From contig NZ_JAGGKD010000009.1 in assembly GCF_017873415.1 (NCBI RefSeq), positions 1-64,000 of the forward strand: a stretch of DNA of 64,000 nt, in the 5' to 3' direction. Origin of the DNA: Methanolobus bombayensis. Its GTDB lineage: Archaea > Halobacteriota > Methanosarcinia > Methanosarcinales > Methanosarcinaceae. The notes under the pieces were generated by a model. That model had not been told where the DNA came from. It made no database searches and was given only the letters and a program-made list of their open reading frames with translations. This document shows positions 1 through 8,462 of the stretch, piece by piece. The stretch's first letter is position 1, and every line of letters begins with the position of its first letter. Both the position numbers and the translations under genes were made by a program.

Positions 1-81
1 GTTGAAAGGTGATGTTCAATTGGAATTTGTTCAGTTTTAACCATAATTTATTATTATAGGTTATAAGTAATAAAAGTTTGG

Positions 82-624
82 TTAGTAACTATAATCTGCA
101 AGTCCATCATAATTGGAATCCGGTTCAAGAGGGTCAAGGTCGTTACTGATCTCAAAGAGGTCGTCAAGCTGGTCAAAATCAGAGTCTGTTTTGTTGATGT
201 CGGTTCCCAGGATAAGCTCAACTGAGTCAGGTATTCCGTCACCGTCAGTGTCGGGACCATATTTTGTCAGGTTCATGTCAATATCAGAAACATCAGTTGC
301 AAGTGTACGGATCTCCTGAAACGTCTCTTTGCTATTTTGCTCTGTAATATTGTTTTGTATTGAGGCCATTATGGCATCAATATCTACTCCGGAGTCGTGG
401 TGGTTCGCAAAGGCAACGGATTGTGCAAGTGCATTTAATGCAGAAATTTCCGAAGGCTTTATAGCTGATGATTCTTCAGCAGAATCAAAAAAAACATCAT
501 CATTAGACGAAGCAAAAGCCGGGTAGATAGTCGACCCTATCACTAAGTAGATCATGCAGAGCGCAAAAAGCTTAATAATGCTTTTACGCCAACTATGGTG
601 TGAACCATCTGTCCTGGCGTTCAA
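82..624 (-). CDS. Secreted protein with thrombospondin type 3-like calcium-binding repeats
   Basis: A 180-residue exported protein of unknown role. The N-terminus has basic residues followed by a hydrophobic stretch ending in an Ala-X-Ala-like site near residue 39, as in a Sec signal peptide. The last ~55 residues carry acidic D-x-D-x-D-G repeats (DTDGDGIPDSVE, then similar weaker units) that match thrombospondin type 3/dockerin-like Ca2+-binding loops. The only in-frame start that keeps the signal peptide is a TTG at 624; a GGGG stretch lies upstream. The protein ends only about two residues after the last repeat, so it may act as a short calcium-stabilised surface module. Calcium binding is inferred from the repeat pattern; the function is unknown. 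Confidence 0.6.
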   Translation of the reverse strand: MNARTDGSHHSWRKSIIKLFALCMIYLVIGSTIYPAFASSNDDVFFDSAEESSAIKPSEISALNALAQSVAFANHHDSGVDIDAIMASIQNNITEQNSKETFQEIRTLATDVSDIDMNLTKYGPDTDGDGIPDSVELILGTDINKTDSDFDQLDDLFEISNDLDPLEPDSNYDGLADYSY

Positions 625-772
625 ATCGATTCCAACCCCTTGAAACCTTTCCCCATATTACATTTGAATCATTCTTCTATAAAAAACCTCGTAAATAGGT
701 TATATACATTTTATATATGTGCCTGATTGCTGTATTATATAGATCTCATAGAGCTTTTTTGTGTCAAAGCTA

Positions 773-828
773 TTTCAAAATCATTTGAAACCATAATCTA
801 TAAATAGTATTTCAACATATTTTGAAAT
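773..828 (+). promoter_or_regulatory. TATA box bracketed by two TTTCAA/TTGAAA inverted repeats
   Basis: A TATA box (TATAAATA, 799-806) lies about 25 bases before the ATG at 830, so the transcript is probably leaderless. A perfect inverted repeat TTTCAAA-N4-TTTGAAA (773-790) lies just upstream, and a second, ATTTCAA-N6-TTGAAAT (809-828), covers the expected start site. Two like-sequence palindromes around a TATA box suggest an operator pair for a dimeric repressor. The regulator is not identifiable here. Confidence 0.55.
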
Positions 829-829
829 A

Positions 830-1867
830 ATGGAATCCTACATTATAGATCTTGCTTATATTGGTATTGCATCAGTCAAAGAGTACCTTGCATTGCATGT
901 GCTTCTTTGTCTGATACCTGCCTTTTTCCTGGCAGGAGCAATAGCTTCACTCTTCTCGAAAGAGTCGGTCTTGAAATTCTTCGGGGCTGACGCACCAAAA
1001 TATGTTTCCTATTCGGTTGCCGCTGTTTCCGGTTGTCTCCTTGCCGTGTGTAGTTGCACGGTCCTGCCCCTTTTTGCAGGAATCTACAAGAGAGGCGCCG
1101 GAATCGGTCCGGCCACCACGTTCCTGTTCTCAGCCCCGGCAATCAATATACTTGCCATTGTCTATACCGCAAAGATACTGGGTTATGATCTTGGTGTTGC
1201 ACGAGCCTTCATCGCAATTTTGCTTTCAATTTTCATAGGTCTTGTGATGTCCTTCATATACGAAAGAAAGGATGTTGGCAAAAAAGGTATCAAGACATTC
1301 GGTGAAGAAAAGCATGCCCACACAGTATGGCTTTTCTTCTTGCTGCTTGCTATTCTTGTGACACCGGAGATCCTCACAAGCTGGTATCCAATGCTCGCTG
1401 TGGAAATCCCACTGATACTGATAACAATTTATGTATCTCTGAAATGGTTTGACAGGGATGAACTTGAAAGCTGGATGGGAGAAACCTGGTTCCTTGTAAA
1501 ACAGATAACTCCGCTTCTGCTTATCGGTGTATTCTTTGCAGGTATCATTGTCGAACTTCTTCCGGCAGAATACGTTGTGGAATACGTAGGTGGCAGTACT
1601 GTTACATCCTACATCATTGCCTCGGTTGCAGCAGCTCTAATGTATTTCTCCACGCTGACAGAAGTACCGATCATAAGTGCACTCACACTTCTGGGAATGG
1701 GAAAAGGTCCTGCATTGTCAATGCTGCTCGCAGGTCCTGCACTGAGTCTTCCGAATATGATAGTAATAAACAGGATCATGGGCTTTAAGAAAGGTATGAC
1801 CTATATTGCTCTGGTAGTTGTAGTAGCAGCAGTAGCGGGATACACTTTTGGAATGTATATTATATGA
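830..1867 (+). CDS. ArsP/YraQ-type permease (PF03773-like)
   Basis: A 345-residue polytopic membrane protein with about eight to ten hydrophobic segments. It has the hallmark of the ArsP_1/DUF318 permease family: a CSC motif in the first half (AVCSCTVLPLFAGIYKRGAG) followed by a GPATTFLFSAPAINI segment, and a related PIISALTLLGMGKGPAL segment in the second half. Family members export trivalent organoarsenicals or act in thiol/metal handling; the substrate here is unknown. It is the first gene of a run with a phosphoesterase, ferredoxin, thioredoxin-like and DGC-domain genes, which suggests redox or thiophilic-metal detoxification. The start is fixed by the TATA spacing and by paired inverted repeats over the promoter. 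Confidence 0.85.
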   Translation: MESYIIDLAYIGIASVKEYLALHVLLCLIPAFFLAGAIASLFSKESVLKFFGADAPKYVSYSVAAVSGCLLAVCSCTVLPLFAGIYKRGAGIGPATTFLFSAPAINILAIVYTAKILGYDLGVARAFIAILLSIFIGLVMSFIYERKDVGKKGIKTFGEEKHAHTVWLFFLLLAILVTPEILTSWYPMLAVEIPLILITIYVSLKWFDRDELESWMGETWFLVKQITPLLLIGVFFAGIIVELLPAEYVVEYVGGSTVTSYIIASVAAALMYFSTLTEVPIISALTLLGMGKGPALSMLLAGPALSLPNMIVINRIMGFKKGMTYIALVVVVAAVAGYTFGMYII

Positions 1868-1939
1868 GTAAATATATGGGTAAACGATTCCGGATCAGTG
1901 GATTAGTAGAAATAAAAAGCTAAAAGGATCGGTGTTAAG

Positions 1940-2629
1940 ATGAGAATATTATTAATATCAGACATTCACGGAAACAAGGAAGCACTTGATGCTGCAATGT
2001 CTGTTCCTCATGACATGATTGTCTGCCTTGGTGATCTGGCTGATTACGGTCCTTCACCATCAGAATGTATTGATCTTATCATGGAGAATGATATCGAAAC
2101 TGTTCTTGGAAATCATGATGCTGCTGTAGGTTCACGTATAGAATGTGGCTGTGGCTATAAATACAAACATCTTTCCATTGCAACACGTGATTATACATGG
2201 GAAGTTCTGTCTGAAAAACAGATGAATTATTTACGTCATCTTCCTTTCAGTATTCAGAAGGAAATTGATGGCTTGAAACTTTATTTCACACACGGCAGTC
2301 CAAGGTCAAATTATGAATACATGAGACCGGAAACTCCTGATGATGAATTTGAAGCAATGATCTGTGGAATTGATGCAGATATTCTTTTCATAGGACATTC
2401 ACATCAGCCATTTGTCAGAAAATTCAAGAATATGTTAGTAGTAAATCCCGGTTCTGTAGGTCAGCCAAGGGACAATGAGTGTAAAGCCAGTTGTGCGGTA
2501 TTTGATACTGCTTCAGGTGAAGCTGAGATCATCAGACTTGATTATGATATTGAAAGAACATGCCGGAAGATCAAAGAGAATATGCCTCATTCTGATGAAC
2601 TGATAGCTATATTAAAGAGAGGGTACTGA
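1940..2629 (+). CDS. Calcineurin-like metallophosphoesterase
   Basis: A 229-residue protein of the MJ0936/YfcE-like phosphodiesterase family. Metal-ligand motifs are in order: SDIHGN near the N-terminus, GDLADYG, GNHDAA, FTHGSP, and GHSHQPF near residue 155, followed by the NPGSVGQPRD signature. These form a dinuclear metal site for phosphodiester hydrolysis. A GATCGG/AAGATG context precedes the ATG, with no strong Shine-Dalgarno. It lies 72 bases after the permease gene on the same strand and 41 before the ferredoxin gene, so it may be co-transcribed. The physiological substrate is unknown. Confidence 0.85.
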   Translation: MRILLISDIHGNKEALDAAMSVPHDMIVCLGDLADYGPSPSECIDLIMENDIETVLGNHDAAVGSRIECGCGYKYKHLSIATRDYTWEVLSEKQMNYLRHLPFSIQKEIDGLKLYFTHGSPRSNYEYMRPETPDDEFEAMICGIDADILFIGHSHQPFVRKFKNMLVVNPGSVGQPRDNECKASCAVFDTASGEAEIIRLDYDIERTCRKIKENMPHSDELIAILKRGY

Positions 2630-2670
2630 CATTTCATTACAAGTCTGATTAAAGGACAGGAAGTATTCTA

Positions 2671-2853
2671 ATGGTATTTGTTGCAGTTTATGATAAAAAA
2701 TGTACAGGCTGTGGTTCATGTGTCGATGCATGCCAGAATGATATCCTTGAGCTTAAAGATGGAATTTGTTTTCCCGCAAGGATGAAGTCATGTAAATATT
2801 GTTTGAATTGTGTTGAAGCCTGTGATTTTGACGCTATAAAAGTATTCCCTTGA
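2671..2853 (+). CDS. Small 2[4Fe-4S] ferredoxin
   Basis: A 60-residue ferredoxin with two complete cluster motifs: C11-x2-C14-x2-C17-x3-C21 and C41-x2-C44-x2-C47-x3-C51. An additional Cys33 lies between them. The second motif ends in CDFDAIKV rather than the usual CPxxAI, so a Pro ligand-adjacent residue is replaced by Asp. An AGGA ribosome site precedes the ATG. It probably supplies electrons to its neighbours, the CXXC thioredoxin-like and DGC-domain proteins, which is an inference from position. Confidence 0.9.
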   Translation: MVFVAVYDKKCTGCGSCVDACQNDILELKDGICFPARMKSCKYCLNCVEACDFDAIKVFP

Positions 2854-2901
2854 GTAATTAAAAAAGTTTGCAAATTGAAATTAAGCAAAGGAGATAAAGA
2901 T

Positions 2902-3135
2902 ATGAAAATAGAAATTCTGGGTTCAGGTTGTGCCAAGTGTAACAAGACAAAGAAATTCGTTGAGGAAGCAGTTGCACAGGCTGGTGTTGATGCAGAGATT
3001 GTTAAAGTTGAAGATATGGATGATATAATTGCATATGGTGTTCTGATCACCCCTGCTGTTGTAGTAGACGGAGATGTGAAGATCGTTGGCAGAGTGCCAA
3101 AAGTTGATGAAATCATTGAATGGATAACACAATAA
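2902..3135 (+). CDS. Small CXXC thioredoxin-like protein (MTH895/TM0996 family)
   Basis: A 77-residue thioredoxin/glutaredoxin-fold protein with a CAKC redox motif at residues 9-12 and the cis-Pro motif LITPAVVVDG near residue 53. The length is typical of the small redox-active disulfide protein family. An in-frame ATG exists 27 bases upstream at 2875, but the ATG at 2902 has an AAAGGAGAT ribosome site six to seven bases before it and gives the family-standard N-terminus (MKIEILGSGCAKC), so it is preferred. Members are often encoded beside ArsP-type permeases, as here, which suggests delivery of reducing equivalents to a thiol/metal export process (inference). Confidence 0.88.
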   Translation: MKIEILGSGCAKCNKTKKFVEEAVAQAGVDAEIVKVEDMDDIIAYGVLITPAVVVDGDVKIVGRVPKVDEIIEWITQ

Positions 3136-3149
3136 AGAGCTGTTTTTTC

Positions 3150-3524
3150 ATGACACAGAATGCAGCATGTTCATGCGGTGCCGATATTGTTGGCATTTTT
3201 CCATGTGCCGGTGCTTCCAATGTAGGTCAGCTGAGCAATGCTATTGCTGTTGAATTACATAAGAAGGGTACTGGGAATATGATGTGTACCGTGGGTATCG
3301 GTGGCAAACGCTCAGGTCTGCTTAAGTCTGCAGAAGCATGTGAATCTATAATAGTGATTGACGGCTGCCCGGTAAACTGCGCCAAAGCGACAATGGAAGA
3401 AGCAGGTATTCCAATTGGTAAACACATACTGCTCACTGATATGGATATCAAAAAGAATAAGGAACTTGACCTTGACCCTGAAAAGGTACAGGAAGTTCTG
3501 TCTAAGGTGGAGGAGATGCTTTAA
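3150..3524 (+). CDS. DGC-domain putative zinc-binding protein
   Basis: A 124-residue protein of the DGC family (PF08859-like), named for the IDGCPVNCAK motif seen at about residue 77. Other Cys residues form a CSCG motif near the N-terminus and IFPCAGASNVG, the usual first-half signature. An ATG at 3120, inside the end of the thioredoxin-like gene, is also in frame, but the start at 3150 places the gene 14 bases after its neighbour and fits the family. It is the last gene of the permease-ferredoxin-thioredoxin run and ends 12 bases from a convergent gene. A metal or sulfur carrier role is plausible; no biochemical function is established to my knowledge. Confidence 0.78.
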   Translation: MTQNAACSCGADIVGIFPCAGASNVGQLSNAIAVELHKKGTGNMMCTVGIGGKRSGLLKSAEACESIIVIDGCPVNCAKATMEEAGIPIGKHILLTDMDIKKNKELDLDPEKVQEVLSKVEEML

Positions 3525-3536
3525 AGCATTCCTTTA

Positions 3537-4025
3537 TTATATCTCTACTATTTCTACTCCAAGTTCAGGATCAAGTAGTGCTACGGTGCGCTTGCCAGTG
3601 AGTACTCCGGCTGTCTCACCCGGATTTATCAACAGAGTCTCATTTATTTTCGTAACTCCGGCATGATGGGTGTGTCCTCTGACAACCATGTCAAAGTCGC
3701 CTGATTCTGCCATGGCAATTACTGGTGGCTCATATATTCCATGAATAAGAGCAATTCTTTTCCCGTCTATTTCCAGGTCACCGAACTCACCGCAGCATTC
3801 AGCTCCAATTTCATCAAACTTCTGCTTCAGGAGCAATTTATCACCGTCATTGTTCCCGAAGATAAAATAAAGCTGTGCATCAAGCTTGCTGAAAGCGGAT
3901 GCTGTAAAAGGTGAGATTATGTCACCGGCATGCAGGACAGTTGTCACTTTCTTCTTGTTGAATAACTCTACAGCAGCTTTAATAGCATCCATATTGTCAT
4001 GTGAATCGCTCATTATTCCTATCAT
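3537..4025 (-). CDS. YfcE/MJ0936-type metallophosphodiesterase
   Basis: A 162-residue single-domain phosphodiesterase, the compact family length. Motifs in order: GIMSDSHDN at the N-terminus, LHAGDIISP, IFGNNDGDK, LIHGI and VRGHTHHAG, followed by NPGETAG. These provide the Asp/His/Asn ligands of a two-metal site. The family hydrolyses phosphodiesters such as cyclic nucleotides or artificial substrates in vitro; the in vivo substrate is unknown. The start has an AGGAGAGGTAAAA ribosome site (complement of 4026-4040). It is convergent with the DGC gene. Confidence 0.88.
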   Translation of the reverse strand: MIGIMSDSHDNMDAIKAAVELFNKKKVTTVLHAGDIISPFTASAFSKLDAQLYFIFGNNDGDKLLLKQKFDEIGAECCGEFGDLEIDGKRIALIHGIYEPPVIAMAESGDFDMVVRGHTHHAGVTKINETLLINPGETAGVLTGKRTVALLDPELGVEIVEI

Positions 4026-4175
4026 TTTTACCTCTCCTTTTTAGAGATTGTGCGGACAGGATTTATTCTTTTTCAAATGACAATGGCCGGTGAACTAATA
4101 GTAATGAAACGATATGTTACTGGGAGTTTCAGAAGTGATATGCAGTTAAGATTACTTTCTGATTTCTATAAGTAG

Positions 4176-6740
4176 TTAATTTTGTTCCGGAGATACTATG
4201 CTCCCATCCCACTTATCCAGTACTTCCCTGACAGCATTCAATGAGACTGGTTTTGGGATATAATCATCCATTCCAGCTTCAATAAATCGTTCTCTGTCAC
4301 CTTTCAGGGCATATGCTGTCACCGCAATTATTGGTATATCCTTATTGAGTACTTTTGATCCGGGACTTCTGATCAGCTTTGTAACTTCTATACCATCCAT
4401 ATCAGGCATCTGTATATCCATGAACACCAGATCGTATGATGTAGTTTCAAGGGCTTTTATTGCCTTATGACCATTATCAACGGTATCCACATCCAAACCT
4501 AGTTTCTTCAACATGCACTGAGCAAGTTTTTGATTATCAATATTGTCCTCAACCAGCAGGACTTTAAGTTCACTGTTATGTTTTAGAGGTAAATCTGTAT
4601 TTGCATGTCTTTTTATTTTCTCATTTTCAGGTTGTTTTTCCATTTTTATTGTGAACCAGAAGTCTGAACCTTTACCTTCCTGGCTGTTGACACCAATTTC
4701 TCCTCCCATCATTTCAACCAGTTGTTTGGAAATTGAAAGTCCAAGACCTGTACCACCGAACCGGCGCGTGTTCGATGCATCTACCTGAGAGAATTTTTCA
4801 AATATATGTTCAATTCTGTCTTCGGGAATACCAATTCCGGTGTCACTTACTGTGAAAAGCAGTATGATGCTCTTATCTGTCTCGAATCCTACCGAGACGT
4901 GGATCTTCACCTCACCTTCAGAAGTGAATTTGATAGCGTTTCCTGTCAGATTTGTTAATATCTGCACCAGGCGTCCTTTGTCACCACGCAATAGCGAAGG
5001 AACATTATCTTCTACACTCAAGGTTAATTCCAATCCTTTGGAGTGAGCTCGCAGGTTCATTGTGCTTACAAAACTTTCCAGCACATCCGTAAGGTTAAAA
5101 TCAAGCATCTCCAGTTCAAACTTTCCAGCTTCGATCTTTGAAAGGTCAAGAATATCTTCTATTAGATCAAGTAGATGTTTTCCACTTTTTTGAACGACTT
5201 CTACGAAATGTTTTTGTTGTTCATTGAGTTCAGTTTCAAGAAGTATTTCATTAAAGCCAATGATGCTGTTCATCGGTGTGCGTATCTCATGACTCATGTT
5301 AGCCAGGAATTCTGATTTTGCTACATTGGCAGCTTCAGCAGCTTCTTTTGTCTGTAACAGTTCCTCTTCGAATTGCTTTCTCTCGGTTATATCAGTTCCT
5401 ACACTGTACATACCCGTAACGTTTCTTTCATGATCATGCATGAGATTGTTTGACCAGGATATCCAGAGTCTTCTTCCATCTTTGCATATGTTTTCACTGA
5501 CATTGTTCTGATATCTGTCAGGATTTTCAAACAGATCATCTAGAAAATAAGAATGATTTCTGCCGTTATTGTCATAGTCAGGTAAGATTGTCCCAACGAC
5601 ATTTTTTCCAATGATCTCTTCTTTTTCATATCCGAACAAACGTATCCCGAATTCATTAAGGAACAGGATCTCTCCATTGCGACTCCATTTCAGGATTATG
5701 CTATGAGATTTCTCTACCAGATCCTTGTATTCCTTTTTACTTTCAGCAAGTTCCTCTTCAGCCTTTTTCCGTTGATCAAGCTCTTCGTTCAGTTCTCGTG
5801 TTTTTCTTGTCACCTGATTCCTTACTGACCAGAAACCGATAAGGAGAATTACAGCAATACCTGAGGCAAGAAAGAGAGCTATTAACAAAGATCTGGCAAG
5901 ACTCTCCACTCCGGTTCCAAGATAAGTTTTTCCGAACCATTTATTATATATGCGGCTGTATTCCCCTGACTGTTTTACGATTGCAAGTCCTTCATTGAGC
6001 TGCTGTTGCAGTTCTTCATTTCCCTGTGAAATGGCAAAACAGTAATCTCGGGGTTCGATCACAGGTCCTACAGACTGCAGATTCTCTATTCCAAGTTTGT
6101 TCATGTTATAAACAGCTTGTAATTTCCCTAAAAGCGCTGCATCATGCTGACCTGATGAAAGAAGTATAAGAGCATCTTCCTGGTCTCTGACAGTTATTAT
6201 TCTGGAAGGGTCAGTTATATTGAGTGCATAATCATGCATAATGTCTCCTTCCTGCACGATGATATCAACATCACCCAGATCCTCAATTCCTTCGATACTT
6301 GACCCCTCGCGAACAAATATCGCATGTGAGACTACAATGTGTGGATTGGAAAAAAGTATATTTTCCGCTCTATCAGGTGAATAATACATTCCTGTCAGGA
6401 CATCAGCTGATCCGCTTTCAATAGCCGATCTGACATCATTCCATGGCCCAAGTTCTATAGTCGCGTTGATGCCCATTGTCTTAGCAATAGCCTGGAACAA
6501 TTCGACATTAAATCCTGTGGGATTCCCTTCCTCATCCAGGAATTCATAAGGGGGATAATTGTCGTCTCCTCTTACAAGAATATGGTCAGATGCTAATCCG
6601 TCACCTGTGAATATAGTTATCAGAAGAATGAAAGCAAGAAAAAGATTCATCCATGTATGTTTAAAAGTGAAAGGCTTTTTTATAAATACAGGAATTCTCA
6701 GGTTTTTTCTGCCAGATACTTTTCCCTTCCCACTGACCAC
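4176..6740 (-). CDS. Hybrid sensor histidine kinase with extracellular solute-binding domain
   Basis: An 854-residue sensor. Order: signal/anchor helix (about 31-50), a bacterial type 3 solute-binding domain (about 55-272, beginning VRGDDNYPPYEFLDEEGNP and resembling amino acid-binding proteins), a transmembrane helix (about 283-306), coiled coil, a PAS domain (about 345-455), HisKA with phospho-acceptor His484 (MSHEIRTPMN), HATPase with intact N and G boxes (NLTGNAIKFT, DTGIGIP, GGTGLGLS) and a receiver domain with Asp775 (FMDIQMPDMDG). It probably senses an extracellular amino acid-like ligand and signals through an internal phosphorelay; no output gene is adjacent. The GTG at 6740 gives a 30-residue basic extension. 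An ATG at 6650, about 25 bases after a TTTATAAA box, would give a normal signal peptide and is a good alternative start. Confidence 0.88.
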   Translation of the reverse strand: MVSGKGKVSGRKNLRIPVFIKKPFTFKHTWMNLFLAFILLITIFTGDGLASDHILVRGDDNYPPYEFLDEEGNPTGFNVELFQAIAKTMGINATIELGPWNDVRSAIESGSADVLTGMYYSPDRAENILFSNPHIVVSHAIFVREGSSIEGIEDLGDVDIIVQEGDIMHDYALNITDPSRIITVRDQEDALILLSSGQHDAALLGKLQAVYNMNKLGIENLQSVGPVIEPRDYCFAISQGNEELQQQLNEGLAIVKQSGEYSRIYNKWFGKTYLGTGVESLARSLLIALFLASGIAVILLIGFWSVRNQVTRKTRELNEELDQRKKAEEELAESKKEYKDLVEKSHSIILKWSRNGEILFLNEFGIRLFGYEKEEIIGKNVVGTILPDYDNNGRNHSYFLDDLFENPDRYQNNVSENICKDGRRLWISWSNNLMHDHERNVTGMYSVGTDITERKQFEEELLQTKEAAEAANVAKSEFLANMSHEIRTPMNSIIGFNEILLETELNEQQKHFVEVVQKSGKHLLDLIEDILDLSKIEAGKFELEMLDFNLTDVLESFVSTMNLRAHSKGLELTLSVEDNVPSLLRGDKGRLVQILTNLTGNAIKFTSEGEVKIHVSVGFETDKSIILLFTVSDTGIGIPEDRIEHIFEKFSQVDASNTRRFGGTGLGLSISKQLVEMMGGEIGVNSQEGKGSDFWFTIKMEKQPENEKIKRHANTDLPLKHNSELKVLLVEDNIDNQKLAQCMLKKLGLDVDTVDNGHKAIKALETTSYDLVFMDIQMPDMDGIEVTKLIRSPGSKVLNKDIPIIAVTAYALKGDRERFIEAGMDDYIPKPVSLNAVREVLDKWDGSIVSPEQN

Positions 6741-7026
6741 AGAGGATTCACCCTATAACTAATTATTTTGTTATTTTATATTTTCATTGCTAAGGTCAAA
6801 TTTACGATAATGTCCATTTCAAAGAAATAATGGTAACATTGATCTTTGTAAATTTGTCCTATCACACAGTTACATAAATATATTTATCTATATTTATAAC
6901 TACTCCAAAAATGTAATTACTCATTTAGTTTCTAATTTATTTTATTCTGAACTATATAGACGATGAACAATATTAATGAATCAACTCATGTATACTAAAA
7001 ATAGATATCTGTTTTGACTTTACAAA
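6741..7026. other. AT-rich spacer between two minus-strand genes
   Basis: About 286 bases, strongly AT-rich. It would hold the terminator of nothing obvious on the plus strand and the 5' region of the histidine kinase gene. Several TATA-like runs occur (for example near 6885-6900) but no reading frame or strong hairpin is visible. Confidence 0.4.
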
Positions 7027-8316
7027 TCAAAGTTTATTCGTACGTATCAGAATAACTAAAAATGAGATTGAGATCAGGAGCAAAAGCAGACTATTCTGTG
7101 ATAGTTTTGCAGAATGGGTTTCATCCTTAATGAATTCAGATGATTCATCAGTAACCTGCTCCGCTTCTATCTCTTCAGTTTCTTCTTTTGAACCAGGGTC
7201 TTCATAGGATGAAGCTGCATTGACCTGTTCGCTTTCTGCTGCATTTTCACTTGCTGAATTTGCCGTAATTGCAAAAGGAGAAAATCCGGGAGTTTTTGCC
7301 TCATAAAAATAGAAATCATCATCCTCTCCGGTCATTTCTGTTTCAAGAACCTGCCACTTTCCTTCATTGTAGCGATTCATGTATATGGCGTCGGTATTAA
7401 CATCATTGACCTGCACCCATTTTTTAAGAACAGCAAATGATATCTTCATACTTTCCATATTGTTTTCTGTGGCATATCCTGCCTTGCCGACCCAGATATT
7501 CATATTTCTGTAAATAAGTCCGGCCGGTTTTTGAGAAACTGTTGTTGAAACATCTTTCAGGACTTCAATTGTAGTGCTTATAAAACCTGCATTCTTAAGT
7601 GATGTGTAACTGATAGCTTTTACAGGATTATTGTTGTCATCGAAAGTGTAGCTTACATCAGTGTTTCCGGTGATGTATAGTTTATTGACTTCCTTGAACT
7701 CTATATTATCAGGACTCTCTCCAGTGTCACCACCACCACCCCCTCCACCGCCGCCGGAACTGACAGCTACTTCTTCTGGAGTGGTTGTGGTGGACTGCCC
7801 AATAATGGAAATCTGTGCATCCTGAATGGAAATTGGCAAGGCATTTCCGGAATAATCGCTCAATATCACGTTGTAAAGATTGATAGTACAATTTCCGGTA
7901 TTTTCCAGAGCTGTAAACGAAATATGTGCGAAATTCTCAGCAGAGACTACATCGGTTTTTCCGAGTGTCACTGCAAAAAGACCATTGATCGTTCCCTGTG
8001 AGTTGTCAACATTTCCTCCGATGAATATGGATGATATACCATCCTGCTCGAAGAAGGCGCTTCCGTCCACGTTGTTTACTTTTATCATATCGCTATCATA
8101 TGAAATGTCCAGTTGTGCTCCGGCTATCGGAGTTTTTGGTTCCATATAAATATAGATATCGAAGGTATCACCTGGATATAATTCCTGATTAGAAGGAAGA
8201 ATACTTACTTCAGAAATGGCTGTTGCTGTTGGAAAAATTAAATACATCAGTGTCAGTAATATAAAAAATAGCAAACATTTTCTGCTTATGTCTAAAGAAA
8301 ATCTTATAGCATTCAT
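7027..8316 (-). CDS. Surface protein with cohesin and PGF-pre-PGF domains
   Basis: A 429-residue exported protein. After a signal peptide (about 1-33) comes a cohesin-type beta-sandwich (about 36-170: VSILPSNQELYPGDTFDIYI onward, with SYDSDMIKVNNV and a late DAQISI strand). A hinge of nine consecutive Gly (about 189-197) leads to a PGF-pre-PGF domain (about 205-365), ending in the diagnostic FYFYEAKTPGFSPF. Then follow an acidic Ser/Glu-rich linker and a C-terminal hydrophobic helix with a basic end (RTNKL). Cohesins bind dockerins; in archaea they may mediate surface-protein association. Unlike the two other PGF-pre-PGF proteins in this window, the C-terminus lacks a PGF tripeptide before the helix, so archaeosortase processing is doubtful. 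Confidence 0.82.
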   Translation of the reverse strand: MNAIRFSLDISRKCLLFFILLTLMYLIFPTATAISEVSILPSNQELYPGDTFDIYIYMEPKTPIAGAQLDISYDSDMIKVNNVDGSAFFEQDGISSIFIGGNVDNSQGTINGLFAVTLGKTDVVSAENFAHISFTALENTGNCTINLYNVILSDYSGNALPISIQDAQISIIGQSTTTTPEEVAVSSGGGGGGGGGDTGESPDNIEFKEVNKLYITGNTDVSYTFDDNNNPVKAISYTSLKNAGFISTTIEVLKDVSTTVSQKPAGLIYRNMNIWVGKAGYATENNMESMKISFAVLKKWVQVNDVNTDAIYMNRYNEGKWQVLETEMTGEDDDFYFYEAKTPGFSPFAITANSASENAAESEQVNAASSYEDPGSKEETEEIEAEQVTDESSEFIKDETHSAKLSQNSLLLLLISISFLVILIRTNKL

Positions 8317-8462
8317 CCAAGTACCACCTATTACTTTCAGAATACTATATATTTTTGTATATTTATTTGTTTTTATTTAAGTCTGTGAACTTTACAGTAT
8401 CCAAATATATGGTACTATAGAAAAAAAGAAAAGGAGGATACAGATACCAGCAAACTATTTGC

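Noticed and set aside
4077-4175. 32-codon plus-strand frame between the YfcE and kinase genes
   Set aside because: No ribosome site, no recognisable motif; length is expected by chance.
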